This document shows positions 13,959 to 25,368 of a DNA stretch of 64,000 nucleotides, one piece after another (the first letter of the stretch is position 1; every line of letters begins with the position of its first letter). The stretch lies in assembly GCA_051294375.1 (NCBI GenBank), contig CM119268.1, positions 430,415 to 494,414 of the forward strand, written 5' to 3'. The notes beneath the pieces were generated by a model, which made no database searches, was not told where the DNA came from, and saw only the letters and a program-made list of their open reading frames with translations. Position numbers and translations under genes: made by a program. Source of the DNA: Paraspadella gotoi. Lineage: Eukaryota > Chaetognatha.

Positions 13959-14582
13959 NNNNNNNNNNNNNNNNNNNNNNNNNNNNNNNNNNNNNNNNNN
14001 NNNNNNNNNNNNNNNNNNNNNNNNNNNNNNNNNNNNNNNNNNNNNNNNNNNNNNNNNNNNNNNNNNNNNNNNNNNNNNNNNNNNNNNNNNNNNNNNNNNN
14101 NNNNNNNNNNNNNNNNNNNNNNNNNNNNNNNNNNNNNNNNNNNNNNNNNNNNNNNNNNNNNNNNNNNNNNNNNNNNNNNNNNNNNNNNNNNNNNNNNNNN
14201 NNNNNNNNNNNNNNNNNNNNNNNNNNNNNNNNNNNNNNNNNNNNNNNNNNNNNNNNNNNNNNNNNNNNNNNNNNNNNNNNNNNNNNNNNNNNNNNNNNNN
14301 NNNNNNNNNNNNNNNNNNNNNNNNNNNNNNNNNNNNNNNGTCGTCTCGGGCGGCGTTAGTCCTTTAATCCTTAACCTTCGTCATTGTCATCATCATCATC
14401 ATCATCATCGTCATCATCATCATCANNNNNNNNNNNNNNNNNNNNNNNNNNNNNNNNNNNNNNNNNNNNNNNNNNNNNNNNNNNNNNNNNNNNNNNNNNN
14501 NNNNNNNNNNNNNNNNNNNNNNNNNNNNNNNNNNNNNNNNNNNNNNNNNNNNNNNNNNNNNNNNNNNNNNNNNNNNNNNNNN
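13959..14582. other. two assembly gaps (13959-14339, 14426-14582)
   Basis: Both begin in (CAT)n repeats. Confidence 0.95.
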
Positions 14583-14622
14583 GTCGTCTCGGGCGGCGTT
14601 AGTCCTTTAATCCTTAACCTTC
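14340..14622 (+). repeat. duplicated 40-nt segment bracketing a gap
   Basis: GTCGTCTCGGGCGGCGTTAG followed by TCCTTTAATCCTTAACCTTC occurs at 14340 and again at 14583, each after a (CAT)n run and an N gap. Confidence 0.7.
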
Positions 14623-15536
14623 CTCAATTCATCATCTTCGCTTGGAGGCGCCATTTCCACGCGCCAAGCCCTCGATGCTTGGCGTCGTTAATTTATCGCT
14701 TGGCGGCGTCGCTTTATTGCTTGGTTGAAACGTCAGAGTTTTGCTTGGTTGAAACGTCAGAGTATTGCTTGGCGTTTAGTTTCTCTAGGAATTTCTCGTT
14801 TGATACTTTGGCTTTAGACTTTTAATGCTAAGCGAATCATCGAAAAATTAAGCGTTGGCCTCCAGTGCATCGTAAAAAAAAATTCGATTTTGTTTTACTT
14901 CTCGATATATATATGTATATATATGTATGGGACTGGTGATGGAGAGAGCTGACGGGCTGACGCCGGGCGCGCCCGACTCTTTTGCGTCACGACGCCCAGC
15001 TGCATCGTGACTGAAAGAATTGGCGCACACCGATCTTGGGAGGCAATGAAGGGGCGCGTTTTTTGAAGAGAGAGAATATTTTCTGATATTTATTTAAATT
15101 TTTATATCTGATACTTTGTCACGTTCTAGGAACCAATAGATGTGATAGAGTGTGTAAAATAATAGCGTTCCCTGATAATACGATTGTATGTATTAACTAT
15201 TAATTTACTACACTACGGTTCTTAATAAATGACGTTTATTACCACGCTGGTGATAATTGCGAGCCAGAACACCAATACTGCCAACTGAATCGCATCAAAG
15301 GGAGGTAAAACAGCTTATTTGAATAATAAATAGATAAGTATTTTACAGTTTGTACGGATTTCATGATAAAAAAAAACTGCAGTAATTGAAATAAACAAAT
15401 TTAAAAAAATCCAAATTACCCTTATCAGTAACCAATGAAATCTTTTTTTTTTTCATATCTGGTGACACGAATTCATCTCTCGGTTCGCCCTTTCGATGTT
15501 TAGACCCGAGCGATTTCGTCTTTTATCGCCAGAAAT

Positions 15537-15632
15537 GCTTGGCGTCGCCGGTTTATTGCTTGGCGTCGCGGGTTTATTGCTTGGCGTCGAGGGTTTATTG
15601 CTTGGCGTCGCCGGTTTACTGCTTGGCGCGCC
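15537..15632 (+). repeat. 23-bp tandem repeat
   Basis: Five units of GCTTGGCGTCGCCGGTTTAT. Related GCTTGGCGTCG and GCTTGGTTGAAACGTCAGAG units occur at 14680-14780. Confidence 0.7.
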
Positions 15633-15734
15633 TCGACGTATCCTATTTTTATCGCTAGACTTTGTCCAGTTTCTCTTTTCTGTCTGTGTTTGATCTCACG
15701 TAAGACTTTGGCTGCAGACAACGATTTTTACTTG

Positions 15735-15960
15735 CGCCGTGACTACTGGCAGAGAAACTCTTTAAGTCACTTTTCAGTCGGTCGGTCGTTCGCTCTGTCT
15801 GTCTTTCTTCTCTTTTGGTCTGACTCACGTTAAAAATGCTCTTAACTTAGTTTAATTTATGAACTAAATATAAATCATATTTTGTAGGAAGGTAAGTGAC
15901 CATTAAACCTTTAAACTGCAGTCACATGATTCATGAATTACCAAAACATTTTAGTTAATA
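15735..15960 (+). mobile_element. family 2 repeat, diverged copy
   Basis: TGCGCCGTGACTACTGGCAG, CACTTTTCAGTCGGTCGGTC and CACGTTAAAAATGCTC follow the family order; palindrome decayed. Confidence 0.4.
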
Positions 15961-16063
15961 TTTGGCAAATTTGTGCATTTTTGTGCATATGTGCCATACT
16001 TGTGTAGTCACGCGATCATCAGAAAATACATCCACGTCGCAATGACTTTTTTTTTACGCCGTT

Positions 16064-16127
16064 TGACGTCAGATGGCGCCTTTGGGTTTTTTGCGTTTGT
16101 TGTTTGTGGTTTTGTTTCCATGGTAAC
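16064..16127. promoter_or_regulatory. CRE plus X-box cluster
   Basis: TGACGTCA at 16064-16071 is a full CRE palindrome. AGATGGCGCC directly overlaps it and resembles a YY1 core. GTTTCCATGGTAAC at 16114-16127 matches the RFX X-box consensus (GTNRCCATGGNAAC type). An ATG at 16073 opens 17 codons (MAPLGFLRLLFVVLFPW). No downstream gene is recognised, so a promoter is only inferred. Confidence 0.4.
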
Positions 16128-16607
16128 CACCTCGTGTCCATCAAAGTTATTAAGGAACACGACGACTGATTTATGAGTAGTTACTACTTGTTAGTTCACT
16201 TGACTGAACTCGATCGTCTCTTCGTCTTGTTCAGCTTGGATGCTTCTGCTGCTACCCAAGGTTCAAATTGAATCACATTTAGCACAACTATGACCAAAAA
16301 AATGACCTTAACTCTGACTACTACACTGACCATAACGATGACCACGTGGTGACAACAAAAATGACCACTTTCACTATTCCACTCACGATATTTTTCGTTC
16401 CAAATCCCTTTGGACACAAACTTCAGCCATCAGCAAAAATTGTTGATCCCTTTTTTCGGTTTCATCACCTTTTTGCGCCACAATCTCTTTCGGCCTTATT
16501 TTCGCTGAACGCCCCATTTTCATCTTAATTACAGAATTATCTTGATTTATAAATTTAAAGAATAAGTTTTTATATTATTTCCTTTCTTTTCGTTGTGTAT
16601 AAATAGT

Positions 16608-16864
16608 TAGAGAAAACAAAGTTTGTTTGTTTGATAACAACGATTTTTATTTACATTGGACATGTTTCGGCTCTTGCTTTAAGCCTTCATCAGCGTTTGT
16701 CTCAATAACAATTTTTTCTCTTTAACATTGTCTCTCTAACTCAATGTTAAAGAGAAAAAAATGTTATTGAGACAAACGCTGATGAAGGCTTAAAGCAAGA
16801 GCCGAAACATGTCCAATATAAATAAAAATCGTTGTTATCAAACAAACAAACTTTGTTTTCTCTA
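16608..16864. repeat. near-perfect 257-bp hairpin
   Basis: Left arm 16608-16730 and right arm 16742-16864 are reverse complements over about 123 bp with an 11-nt loop; the key sequence GACATGTTTCGGCTCTTGC occurs in both. Probably a foldback or MITE-like insertion, young because the arms hardly differ. Confidence 0.85.
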
Positions 16865-17060
16865 AAAGAATGAGTTTAAGATTATAGTTTAGGTTAAAGA
16901 TTATGTATAAGGTTAATAATATGGGTTTTGGATTAGAATTTGCTACTTACTTTAAAAGGATTAGGGTTCAGGTTTAAAAGTTAGGGTTTAGGGTTAAGGA
17001 TTAATTTAAAAATTAAGTTCGGGTATTAAAAAACATAAAAGGGACGCTTTTAGAAAACAG
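16865..17060 (+). repeat. degenerate TTAGGG-like tract
   Basis: Repeated GGTTAAAG, GATTAGGGTTCAGG and TTAGGGTTTAGGGTTAAGG, then GGGACGCTTTTAGAAAAC. One of several tracts with the same order (see findings). Confidence 0.5.
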
Positions 17061-17527
17061 TGCCTCCCTCTCTGTCCCCCTCTCCTCCTTCTCTCTCTCT
17101 CTCCCCTCTCCTCCCCTACTCTCTCCCTCCATCTCTCCCCTTCTCTATCTCTCCTTCTCCCCCCCTTCTCTCCCTCCCCCTCTCTTCTCCATCTCCCTCC
17201 CCCCTTCTATCTCTACTCCCCCTGGCCCCGCCTCGTTTTCCTTTCACGCTGTTATGATTCGCTTTTCGCTTTTACGACTTCGCGGTTCGTGAGTCGATGC
17301 AACGATTCGTCGATTCTGTGCAACTGCGTCGTTTTTGAGTTTTGGTCGCTGATTGCGCCGCATTTTGTGCGTCGTTGAGGTGCAACTGCGTCATTTGAGA
17401 TTGCGTCATATACGCACGTAGACTGTACCCATGTTGGTGCGTGAATGTGTCATTTTGACTGTATCATTTAGACTGTATCATTTAGACTGTATCTATTTTT
17501 AGACTGTATCATTTAGACTGTACCCAT

Positions 17528-18145
17528 TAAGGCGTAGTGAAAGTTACATACGAAAATTCTAAAAAGTCAATTATGAACAACATACCATCATGTGAACATT
17601 AATTTGTAAAAAAAATTAATTTTATGTTTTTTAATTCGCAGTAGGCCCTATATTTATATAGTACTAACCTTATAAAATCGAAAAAATTTCAAAATAGGCT
17701 TTTCTTAATTTTGATTGCAGATTTGAATTCCTCGTAAAAAGGTTGATAATAAGAAAATATAAGTCATTTTTTAAAAATTCTTTCATTAAGTGGGTTAAAA
17801 ATTAAAAAAACTATATTTAATATGGAAAAAGTAAATTTTCAGCTTAAAATATAGCTTTTTCTCATTTTTGACCCACTTAATGAAGGAATTTTTTCAAAAA
17901 GAGTTATATTTCTTTCTGTCAACTTTTTATGACGAATCCAAATCTGCAAAAAAAATCTTACAAAAAACTGTTTTGAAATTTTAACATTTTATTGGTTTAG
18001 TACTAGTATAAATATGGCCTACTGCGTAAATTGTAAATTATTATAAATTTTTTTATTACATAAATGTTCATTAATATAATGTTGTTCGTTCTTCACTTTT
18101 AGGAATTTTAATCAAAGTTAAATTTAGAAAATTTACTACGCCTTA
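17528..18145 (+). mobile_element. foldback MITE with 8-bp TSD, copy 1
   Basis: The ends TAAGGCGTAGT and ACTACGCCTTA are flanked by perfect 8-bp direct repeats GTACCCAT (17520-17527 and 18146-18153). Both halves are imperfect inverted copies of each other (GAACAAC, TTAATTT, GCAGTAGGCC, CACTTAATGAA landmarks). No ORF. The 8-bp duplication is typical of the hAT superfamily. Confidence 0.85.
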
Positions 18146-18336
18146 GTACCCATGTTGGTGCGTGAATGTGTCATTTCGTACATATTTGGCGCCAAATTAA
18201 TTAGCCATTCGAGTGCATTGGTCTCTCGTGTTGCGTTAGTGAACAACATTTTTTGAGCGATATTCGTGAACGTGTTCTTCGATCTAAAGCGTGAACTTTT
18301 TGTTAATTAGGAGTCACTTTGCGATGGTCCGCGTCA

Positions 18337-18492
18337 CTCTGTCATGAAGACTCTGTCATAAAGACTCTGTCATGAAGACTCTGTCATAAAGACTCTGTCA
18401 TGAAGACTCTGTCATAAAGACTGTGTCATAAAGACTCTGTCATAAAGACTCTGTCATAAACACTCTGTCATAAACACTCTGTCATAAAGACT
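18337..18492 (+). repeat. 14-bp minisatellite
   Basis: About 11 units of GACTCTGTCATRAA. Related GACTGTATCATTTA units occur at 17458-17520. Confidence 0.75.
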
Positions 18493-18825
18493 CCATTTGC
18501 ATGTCACAAGCGTCGACGCCATTGAAACAACCACGCCATCAATAACGTCAATGATGCAAACAACAGCAATACAAATGACGCCATCTACAACAACGCCATC
18601 TATTACACAACAACCAATGACGTCATCAATGACTCCCAGCCTCGTTTTCGAGTCACTACAAAGTCGCGAGAATTTGATCACGACTAAAAAAGGAAGCAAA
18701 AGAGGAGGAAGAGAATTCGTGTGAGAGGCCTGAGGTGAATGGGAAATGCTTTCTCCATTTGTGGTCGAGATTGTGAAAGGAAATTGTGGTTGTGAAAAAT
18801 GTACGGCAATCTTCACGCTTCCCCC

Positions 18826-18960
18826 TCCTTTGGCGATCGATCCCAGTACCTAATGGTCATAAGCTGATGGTATAACTCAATGAGCCACCGGGTCACGACG
18901 GGGGGAACTTATAGCAATGCCCGACTTCACGATGACCTTGACCTGGTGAAGTCTGGTGAG
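18826..18960 (-). mobile_element. tRNA-derived SINE head, inverted
   Basis: On the minus strand: GTGACCCGGTGGCTCATTGA (box A), CAGCTTATGACCATTAGG and ACTGGGATCGATC (box B), matching the head at 61615-61690. Confidence 0.55.
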
Positions 18961-19019
18961 CGTAAAGTGGGAGGTAGAGTCTTACTTCACGCTCAGTGAC
19001 TTAGCCTTCCCTTAAAAAA

Positions 19020-20333
19020 GAATGGGTCGCATGATAACAGAAACGTGAATATGGATTGAACTTTGACCTTTAAATGGAACGTTCGTTCGATGAAGGTCAT
19101 TTCAAGGTCTTGAGACAAACTCGCGATTCACACCAAACGATTCAATCGACCTTCAATTTTTCCAAATAAAAACTTCTTACAATTCAGTAACGATGTTGTA
19201 TACCTCACCTTTTTTATCTTGGATTCTCTACATCAAAAGGGAAGTTCTTGACCTTTTAGTAAAATCTGATCCCATCAGAAGATGGAACCGCCTTTCTCTC
19301 AAGGAGATAAAGAATCTAAAATCATCGTCGTCGTCGTCTTCATCGTCGTCGTCTTTGTGGTCGTCATCGTCGTCGTCGTCGTCATCATCTTCGTCGTCGT
19401 CGTCGTCGTCGTCGCCTTAGTAGTAGTCATCGTCGTCGTCTTCATCGTCCTCGTCTTTTTAATCGTCGTCGTCGTCGACGTCGTCATCATCATCTTCGTC
19501 GTCGTGGTCATCGTCGTCGTATTTTTATTATTTTCCTTGACGATCCTTTTCACCTTTTTCGATTCATCATCGTGGATGATTTTTGCTTTCGGCTTTATTT
19601 CCCTTTCTCTTTCCTTTCTTTTTCTCCTTTTCCTTTTCTCTCTCTTTCTCTTTTCTGCTCTCTTCTCTTTTCTTTCTCTTTCTTCTTTTCCCTTTCTCTT
19701 TCTTTCTCTTTTCTGCTCTCTTCTCTTTTCTTTCTCTTTCTTTCTCTTTTCTTTCGCTTTCTCCTTTTCTATTTTTCCTTTTCCCTTTCTCTTTTCTTTC
19801 TCTTTCTCCTTTTACTTTTTTCTTTCTTTCTCTTTTCTCTTCTCTTTTCTTTCTTTTTCTTTTTCCTTTTTCTTTTCCCTTTCTCTTTTCATTCTCTTTC
19901 TCATTTTCCCTTTCTCTTTTCTATATCTTTCTTTCTATGTCTCTTTTTTTCCCTTACTTATAATCTTTTTCATTTTCTATTTTTCTTTTTTCTAATTTTT
20001 TTCTTTCTTTTAAATTTTTTTCTATCTTTTCTCTTTTCTTCTTCATTAATATTTCATTTAATATTTTTTTAATCTGTCATTTCATTTTCTCTATTTTCTT
20101 TTTAACTCTCATCTTTACATTTTTCCTCCCATTTATATTCCGACTTCTGACACATAACTTTCCTTGACATTTGTCAAAATCAGAATTTCGTCGTGCTCTC
20201 TCGTCTGTTCTCTCTCTCTCACTCTCTTCTCTCTCGTCTCTATCTATAAAAATAGAGAAACGGGCTTTTGACCTTGGGATTTCACAATTATCGTGACCCA
20301 AAGTCGACTTCTTGGAGAGAGAGCGAGAAAGAG

Positions 20334-20392
<59 letters not shown>

Positions 20393-20713
20393 TTTGGTTT
20401 TGTGGTTGAAACTTAAAGGACAAGAAATTCGTTCCTGAGAAAAAAAATGTAAATCTTGTTTTCTTTTTCAATTTTTATATTTTATTTTATTTTATTTTAT
20501 TTTTTTTTTTTTAATTTTTTTGTCTGTTTTTGGTTTGTTTTTTTGGGTCTCTTTTCTTTTTTTAGTCGGATCTGCTTTCAGCAGATCCCGACTCTATAAT
20601 TCACTTTGTCGGTCCGTTGGTCCGCCCCCTCAATCTTGTTGGGCATTCATGTATAAAATGTCAGAACATCGAATTATAATAAATTATGCCAAAAAAACGA
20701 TGTCCATCAGTCC

Positions 20714-20745
<32 letters not shown>

Positions 20746-22860
20746 TTCTGTCCGTCCGTCCGTCTGTCCGTCCGTCCCACCTTAGCAAAAAACACCAATT
20801 ACTCGTGATTGGATTAATTAAATTAATTATTAATTAATTAAATAATTATTTAACCTAATTTAATTGTAAATTAATTAATTAATTAATTAATTAATTATCA
20901 ATTACCTAATTAATTAATTAAATAATTACCGATAATGATCGTGGGCAGATCAGACATTGTTTGTTCAAACTTGTTTAATTTATATTAACATTTCTTTCTT
21001 CCTATTTTTATCTTTCCTCTGCTTCACTTACTCTCCTCTACTCTGTTCCTCAATCTCTCTCAATCCCCTATCTTTTTTTCCTTTCTCCTCTCTTCCCCTT
21101 TCCCCTCTCTCTCTTCCTCTCTCTCATCTCTCTCTCTCCCTGCCTATCCCGCTCCCATCTCCCTCTCTCTCTCTCCCTCTCTTTCTGCCCTCTCTCCCTC
21201 TTCTTCTCTGCTTCTGTCTCCCCTTTCTCTCTCTATCGTTTCTCTCTCTCCCTACCTTTCCCGCTCCCTTCTCCCCCTCTCTTTCTCTCTCTCCGTCTTT
21301 CCCTCTCTCTCTCTCTCTCTCTCTTTCTCTCCCCCCCTCTCTCTCTCTTTCTCTCTTTCCCCTCTCTATTTTCGCTTGTCACCTTCGTGTTCAAGAATTC
21401 AAACTTCTTCTCTCCAAATGATTTCTTTACCTCCGTTCGAGCGAACAAGAAAAACCGAATACCGAATTTACGAAAAATGCAAACAGAAACGCGAGCGCAT
21501 ATGCGAACAAAACGCGTACATGCGATCAAAACAAACGGATTTGAAGAGAACTAAAAAATACTAAAACTACTAAAAAAATCTAACTAAAATATTTTGAAAA
21601 TTTCAAGTCAAAGCAAATGTTTGCTTACAAAAACAGTTTTGAAAACGTCTTAGATCGTGACTTACCTTATTTCTTGCTTGCTTGATTGCTTGCTTTCCTG
21701 CTTTGCCGCATTAAAAATAAATTAATATTTATATTTATATTTATATTTATATTATATAATTTTATAAACAAAACTTTGCTATTCTTGTCAATGTCATTTT
21801 TCAGAGTAAAGTCTGGAGCCGATAAGTAAGCATAACGCTTATTTATTTTTATCTATTTGTAAACATACTAACCCATAGAAAGAAAAGATTCAAGCCTAAA
21901 CATATTTCTTGGTTTAAAAATTCAACACATCTCATTTTCGATGTTAATCAAAACTTAAAATTAAAATTTAATTGCTCAAAAAAAAGAAAATCTTTCTTTT
22001 TGCTGCTTTTCTATTTTCCTTTCCTTTCTTCCTCCCCTTCATCTCCTTTCCTTTCCTTCCTCCCTCCCCTTAATCCCCCTTTCCTTTCCTTCTTGCCCCG
22101 CCGTTCATTTCCTTTAGCCTTTCCTCCATCTACGCCCCCTTAATCCACAGCCTTTCCTATTCCCTCCTCCCTCCGTTCATGCCCATTTTCTTTCCTTCCT
22201 CCCTCCACTTAATCCCCCTTACCTTTCCTTCCTCCCTCGCCTTTCATCTCTCTTTCCTTCCTTCCTCCCTCCCTTTCATCTCTCTTTCCTTCCTTTCCCC
22301 TCCCCTTCTTCTCTTTCCTTTCCTTGCCTCCTCCACTTCATCTCCCTTTCCTTTCCTTCCTTTTTCGCCCTTTCAATTTCCCTTTCATTTCCTTCCCCCC
22401 TCCCTTCATCTTCCTTTCCTTTCCTCCCTCCTTCCTCTGTTTCCATTTTCCCTCTTTTCTTACCTTTTCTCTTAATTTCCTCTCCCCTTCCATCTCTCTC
22501 TCTTTCTATTCTTCCTCCCTCACTCCCTCCCTTCTCTATTCCTTTCCTTCCTCCCTTACTCCGATCACTCCCTTTCCTTCCTCCCTCACTCCCATCACTC
22601 CCTCTCCCCCTTTCCCTCTTCTTCCCTTCCCTTTCCCCCTTTACATTCCTCCCTAATTCTCCTTCTCATCCTTTCCCCCTTGCTCCTCACTCTCCTCTTC
22701 TCCTCATCCCTCTTACTTTCCCTCCATCCTTTTCCCCCCTTGCTCCCCTCTACTCCTTTCCTCCTCTTCCCTCCATGTCACTCCCTCCCTTCCTCCCCTT
22801 CTCCCTCTCCTCTACTCTTCCTTTCTTTTTTATATTTTAATTGGAAAGGATTTCATGAAA
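19020..22860. other. pyrimidine-rich non-coding DNA
   Basis: (GTC)n at 19323-19520, then kilobases of TTTCTC/TCCC-rich sequence broken by the family 1 copy at 20564. Long open frames here are artefacts of pyrimidine bias (Phe/Leu/Ser/Pro). A possible non-repetitive stretch at 19193-19320 reads LLVKSDPIRRWNRLSLKEIK but has no other support. Confidence 0.6.
20564..20956 (+). mobile_element. family 1 TIR element, short copy
   Basis: The head AGTCGGATCTGCTTTCAGC and its inverted partner, TTCGGTCCG-like GTCC/GTCT microsatellite, CCTTAGCAAAAAACACCAAT and TTAA-rich tail end at GGGCAGATCAGACA. About 390 bp: a deletion derivative lacking the monomer array. Confidence 0.55.
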
Positions 22861-22906
22861 GATGTTGACGCGGCGTTTAGTGGAGGAAAGGAAATGATAG
22901 TCTCAC

Positions 22907-22962
<56 letters not shown>

Positions 22963-23096
22963 AATCTATAATAAAATTGTGCCATCCAAATGTAAAATAG
23001 CAATAAAAGACAATTTCTTTCTTTCTTAAAAAAATGACGCTTGAAGTATTGTACGTAAATGAGAGAGAGAAAGAGCGAAAGAGAAAGAAAAAGAGA

Positions 23097-23289
23097 NNNN
23101 NNNNNNNNNNNNNNNNNNNNNNNNNNNNNNNNNNNNNNNNNNNNNNNNNNNNNNNNNNNNNNNNNNNNNNNNNNNNNNNNNNNNNNNNNNNNNNNNNNNN
23201 NNNNNNNNNNNNNNNNNNNNNNNNNNNNNNNNNNNNNNNNNNNNNNNNNNNNNNNNNNNNNNNNNNNNNNNNNNNNNNNNNNNNNNNNN
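23097..23289. other. assembly gap, 193 N
   Basis: Within a GA repeat. Confidence 0.95.
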
Positions 23290-23597
23290 GAGAGAGAGAG
23301 AGAGAGAGATAGAGAGAGAGTGAGAGAGATTTCAGTTCTTTTCATTTCCTGATGAATTTCTGTCATGACGAACTATTATAGTCAAAGGAAGAAAAAAATA
23401 TGATGAAAACAAAAGACAAAGAAATAAAAAGATTTAAGAAAAAAGAGCATAGACCGACCAGGGAGAGACATCTGGCGTCCATTCGATAAAACAAATTATG
23501 AAGATTGAAAACAGAGAAACGAAACAAATGGTTTATCAACAAAGAAGAAAAAAACATAAAAACCTTTATAAAGAAAAAACTAACTGAACGAGAATCA

Positions 23598-23692
<95 letters not shown>
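23598..23692 (+). repeat. (TCTA)n microsatellite
   Basis: About 24 copies of the tetranucleotide TCTA. Confidence 0.9.
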
Positions 23693-23737
23693 CCTTGGGA
23701 CGTAAATCTATACTTGGAGAAAGAGAGACATACAAAA

Positions 23738-24117
23738 NNNNNNNNNNNNNNNNNNNNNNNNNNNNNNNNNNNNNNNNNNNNNNNNNNNNNNNNNNNNNNN
23801 NNNNNNNNNNNNNNNNNNNNNNNNNNNNNNNNNNNNNNNNNNNNNNNNNNNNNNNNNNNNNNNNNNNNNNNNNNNNNNNNNNNNNNNNNNNNNNNNNNNN
23901 NNNNNNNNNNNNNNNNNNNNNNNNNNNNNNNNNNNNNNNNNNNNNNNNNNNNNNNNNNNNNNNNNNNNNNNNNNNNNNNNNNNNNNNNNNNNNNNNNNNN
24001 NNNNNNNNNNNNNNNNNNNNNNNNNNNNNNNNNNNNNNNNNNNNNNNNNNNNNNNNNNNNNNNNNNNNNNNNNNNNNNNNNNNNNNNNNNNNNNNNNNNN
24101 NNNNNNNNNNNNNNNNN
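23738..24117. other. assembly gap, 380 N
   Basis: Ends in a GA repeat, just after the TCTA microsatellite. Confidence 0.95.
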
Positions 24118-24149
<32 letters not shown>

Positions 24150-24154
<5 letters not shown>

Positions 24155-25309
24155 AAGAAACATTAAAGACAAGAGATGAAAGTTAAAATTAATGATGAGA
24201 ATAAAATTAGGATTGAATTACGGTTATGAGTTCATATCAAGCGATATAAAAAAAATAATAGTAATTATAATAGAAATAGTAAAAGGTTATTATGATGACC
24301 AATCATCAATTATTCCTTGGATGGAGCGAGACTTTCTGACACTCCTTGACACTAGGTGACACGCCTTTGGTCACGCCTTGACATTCGGTGACACTCCTTT
24401 GGTCACGCCTTGACATTCGGTGACACTCCTTGACACTCGGTGACACTCCTTTGGTCACGCCACACTAATCATTACCAGCTACGCATGATTCGCTCCCTCA
24501 CATTAAATAAAAAGAATTTAAAACTGCTCAGGTTTTTTTTAATTGTTACTATTTACGACTAAACCTTGTTATACGACGATGATGAAGACGAAAACAATAA
24601 CGACGAAAACGACGACGAAAACGACGACGATGATGACGACGATGATGACGACGATGATGACGACGATGATGACGACACAAGCAATGACTTAGAAATCCCT
24701 AAACCTTTTTTTTAAATCTCCTGTGGGCGATTTTCTGATGGGACGACTCTCTCTCTCTCTCTCGTCTCTCGTCCCCTCTCATTCTCTCCTCTTCTGGAGA
24801 GAAGAGATCATTAAAAAAAAATAATTAATATTTATTTTATAATTCTTTATTTTAGAATTCAGAGTCCCTCAATTATCGTATCTCGCGATTCTTCCCTCAC
24901 CTATCCGTTATATTACACATTCATAACAAACTTCTCCGTTCTACTCTCGTCGTTCTCTTTCTGCTCTTGTCTGTCCTCTCTCTCTCTCATCTCTCTTCTC
25001 CTCTCCTCTCTCTCCTTTTTTTTTTTTCTTTCTTTCCAAAGTTCACCTTTTCTTTTTTCAATTTTTTTGTTTTTTTTAATTTAATAAATGAAGGAAGAGA
25101 AAAATAAAAAAAGAAAGAGAAAAAAAGAAAAAGAAAGAAAAAAGAAAGAGAAAAAGAAATAGAGAAAAATAAAAATAAAGAGAAGAAAAAAGATAGAAAA
25201 AGTTAGAGAAGAAGAAGTTTAAATTTAAAAAGGATTAAGAAGAGAAAAAGAAAAAGAAGAGGAGAGAAGAATTTGAGATGAATTTGCATCCGTGGAATCA
25301 CAATTAGAA

Positions 25310-25368
<59 letters not shown>

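Larger units (their letters stand above)
13594..16060. other. non-coding, simple repeats and AT-rich DNA
   Basis: Contains (GTT)n/(GTC)n near 13725-13790, GCTTGGCGTC tandem units, a GC-rich patch at 14960-15050 and unremarkable AT-rich sequence. No exon supported. Confidence 0.6.

Noticed and set aside
16970-17010. True interstitial telomere (TTAGGG)n
   Set aside because: Only a few imperfect units, and the same decayed pattern recurs with a fixed neighbouring motif elsewhere in the window.
19572-20072. Long Phe/Leu/Ser open frames in all plus-strand frames
   Set aside because: They come from TTTCTC-rich DNA, overlap in several frames and contain no motif; not genes.
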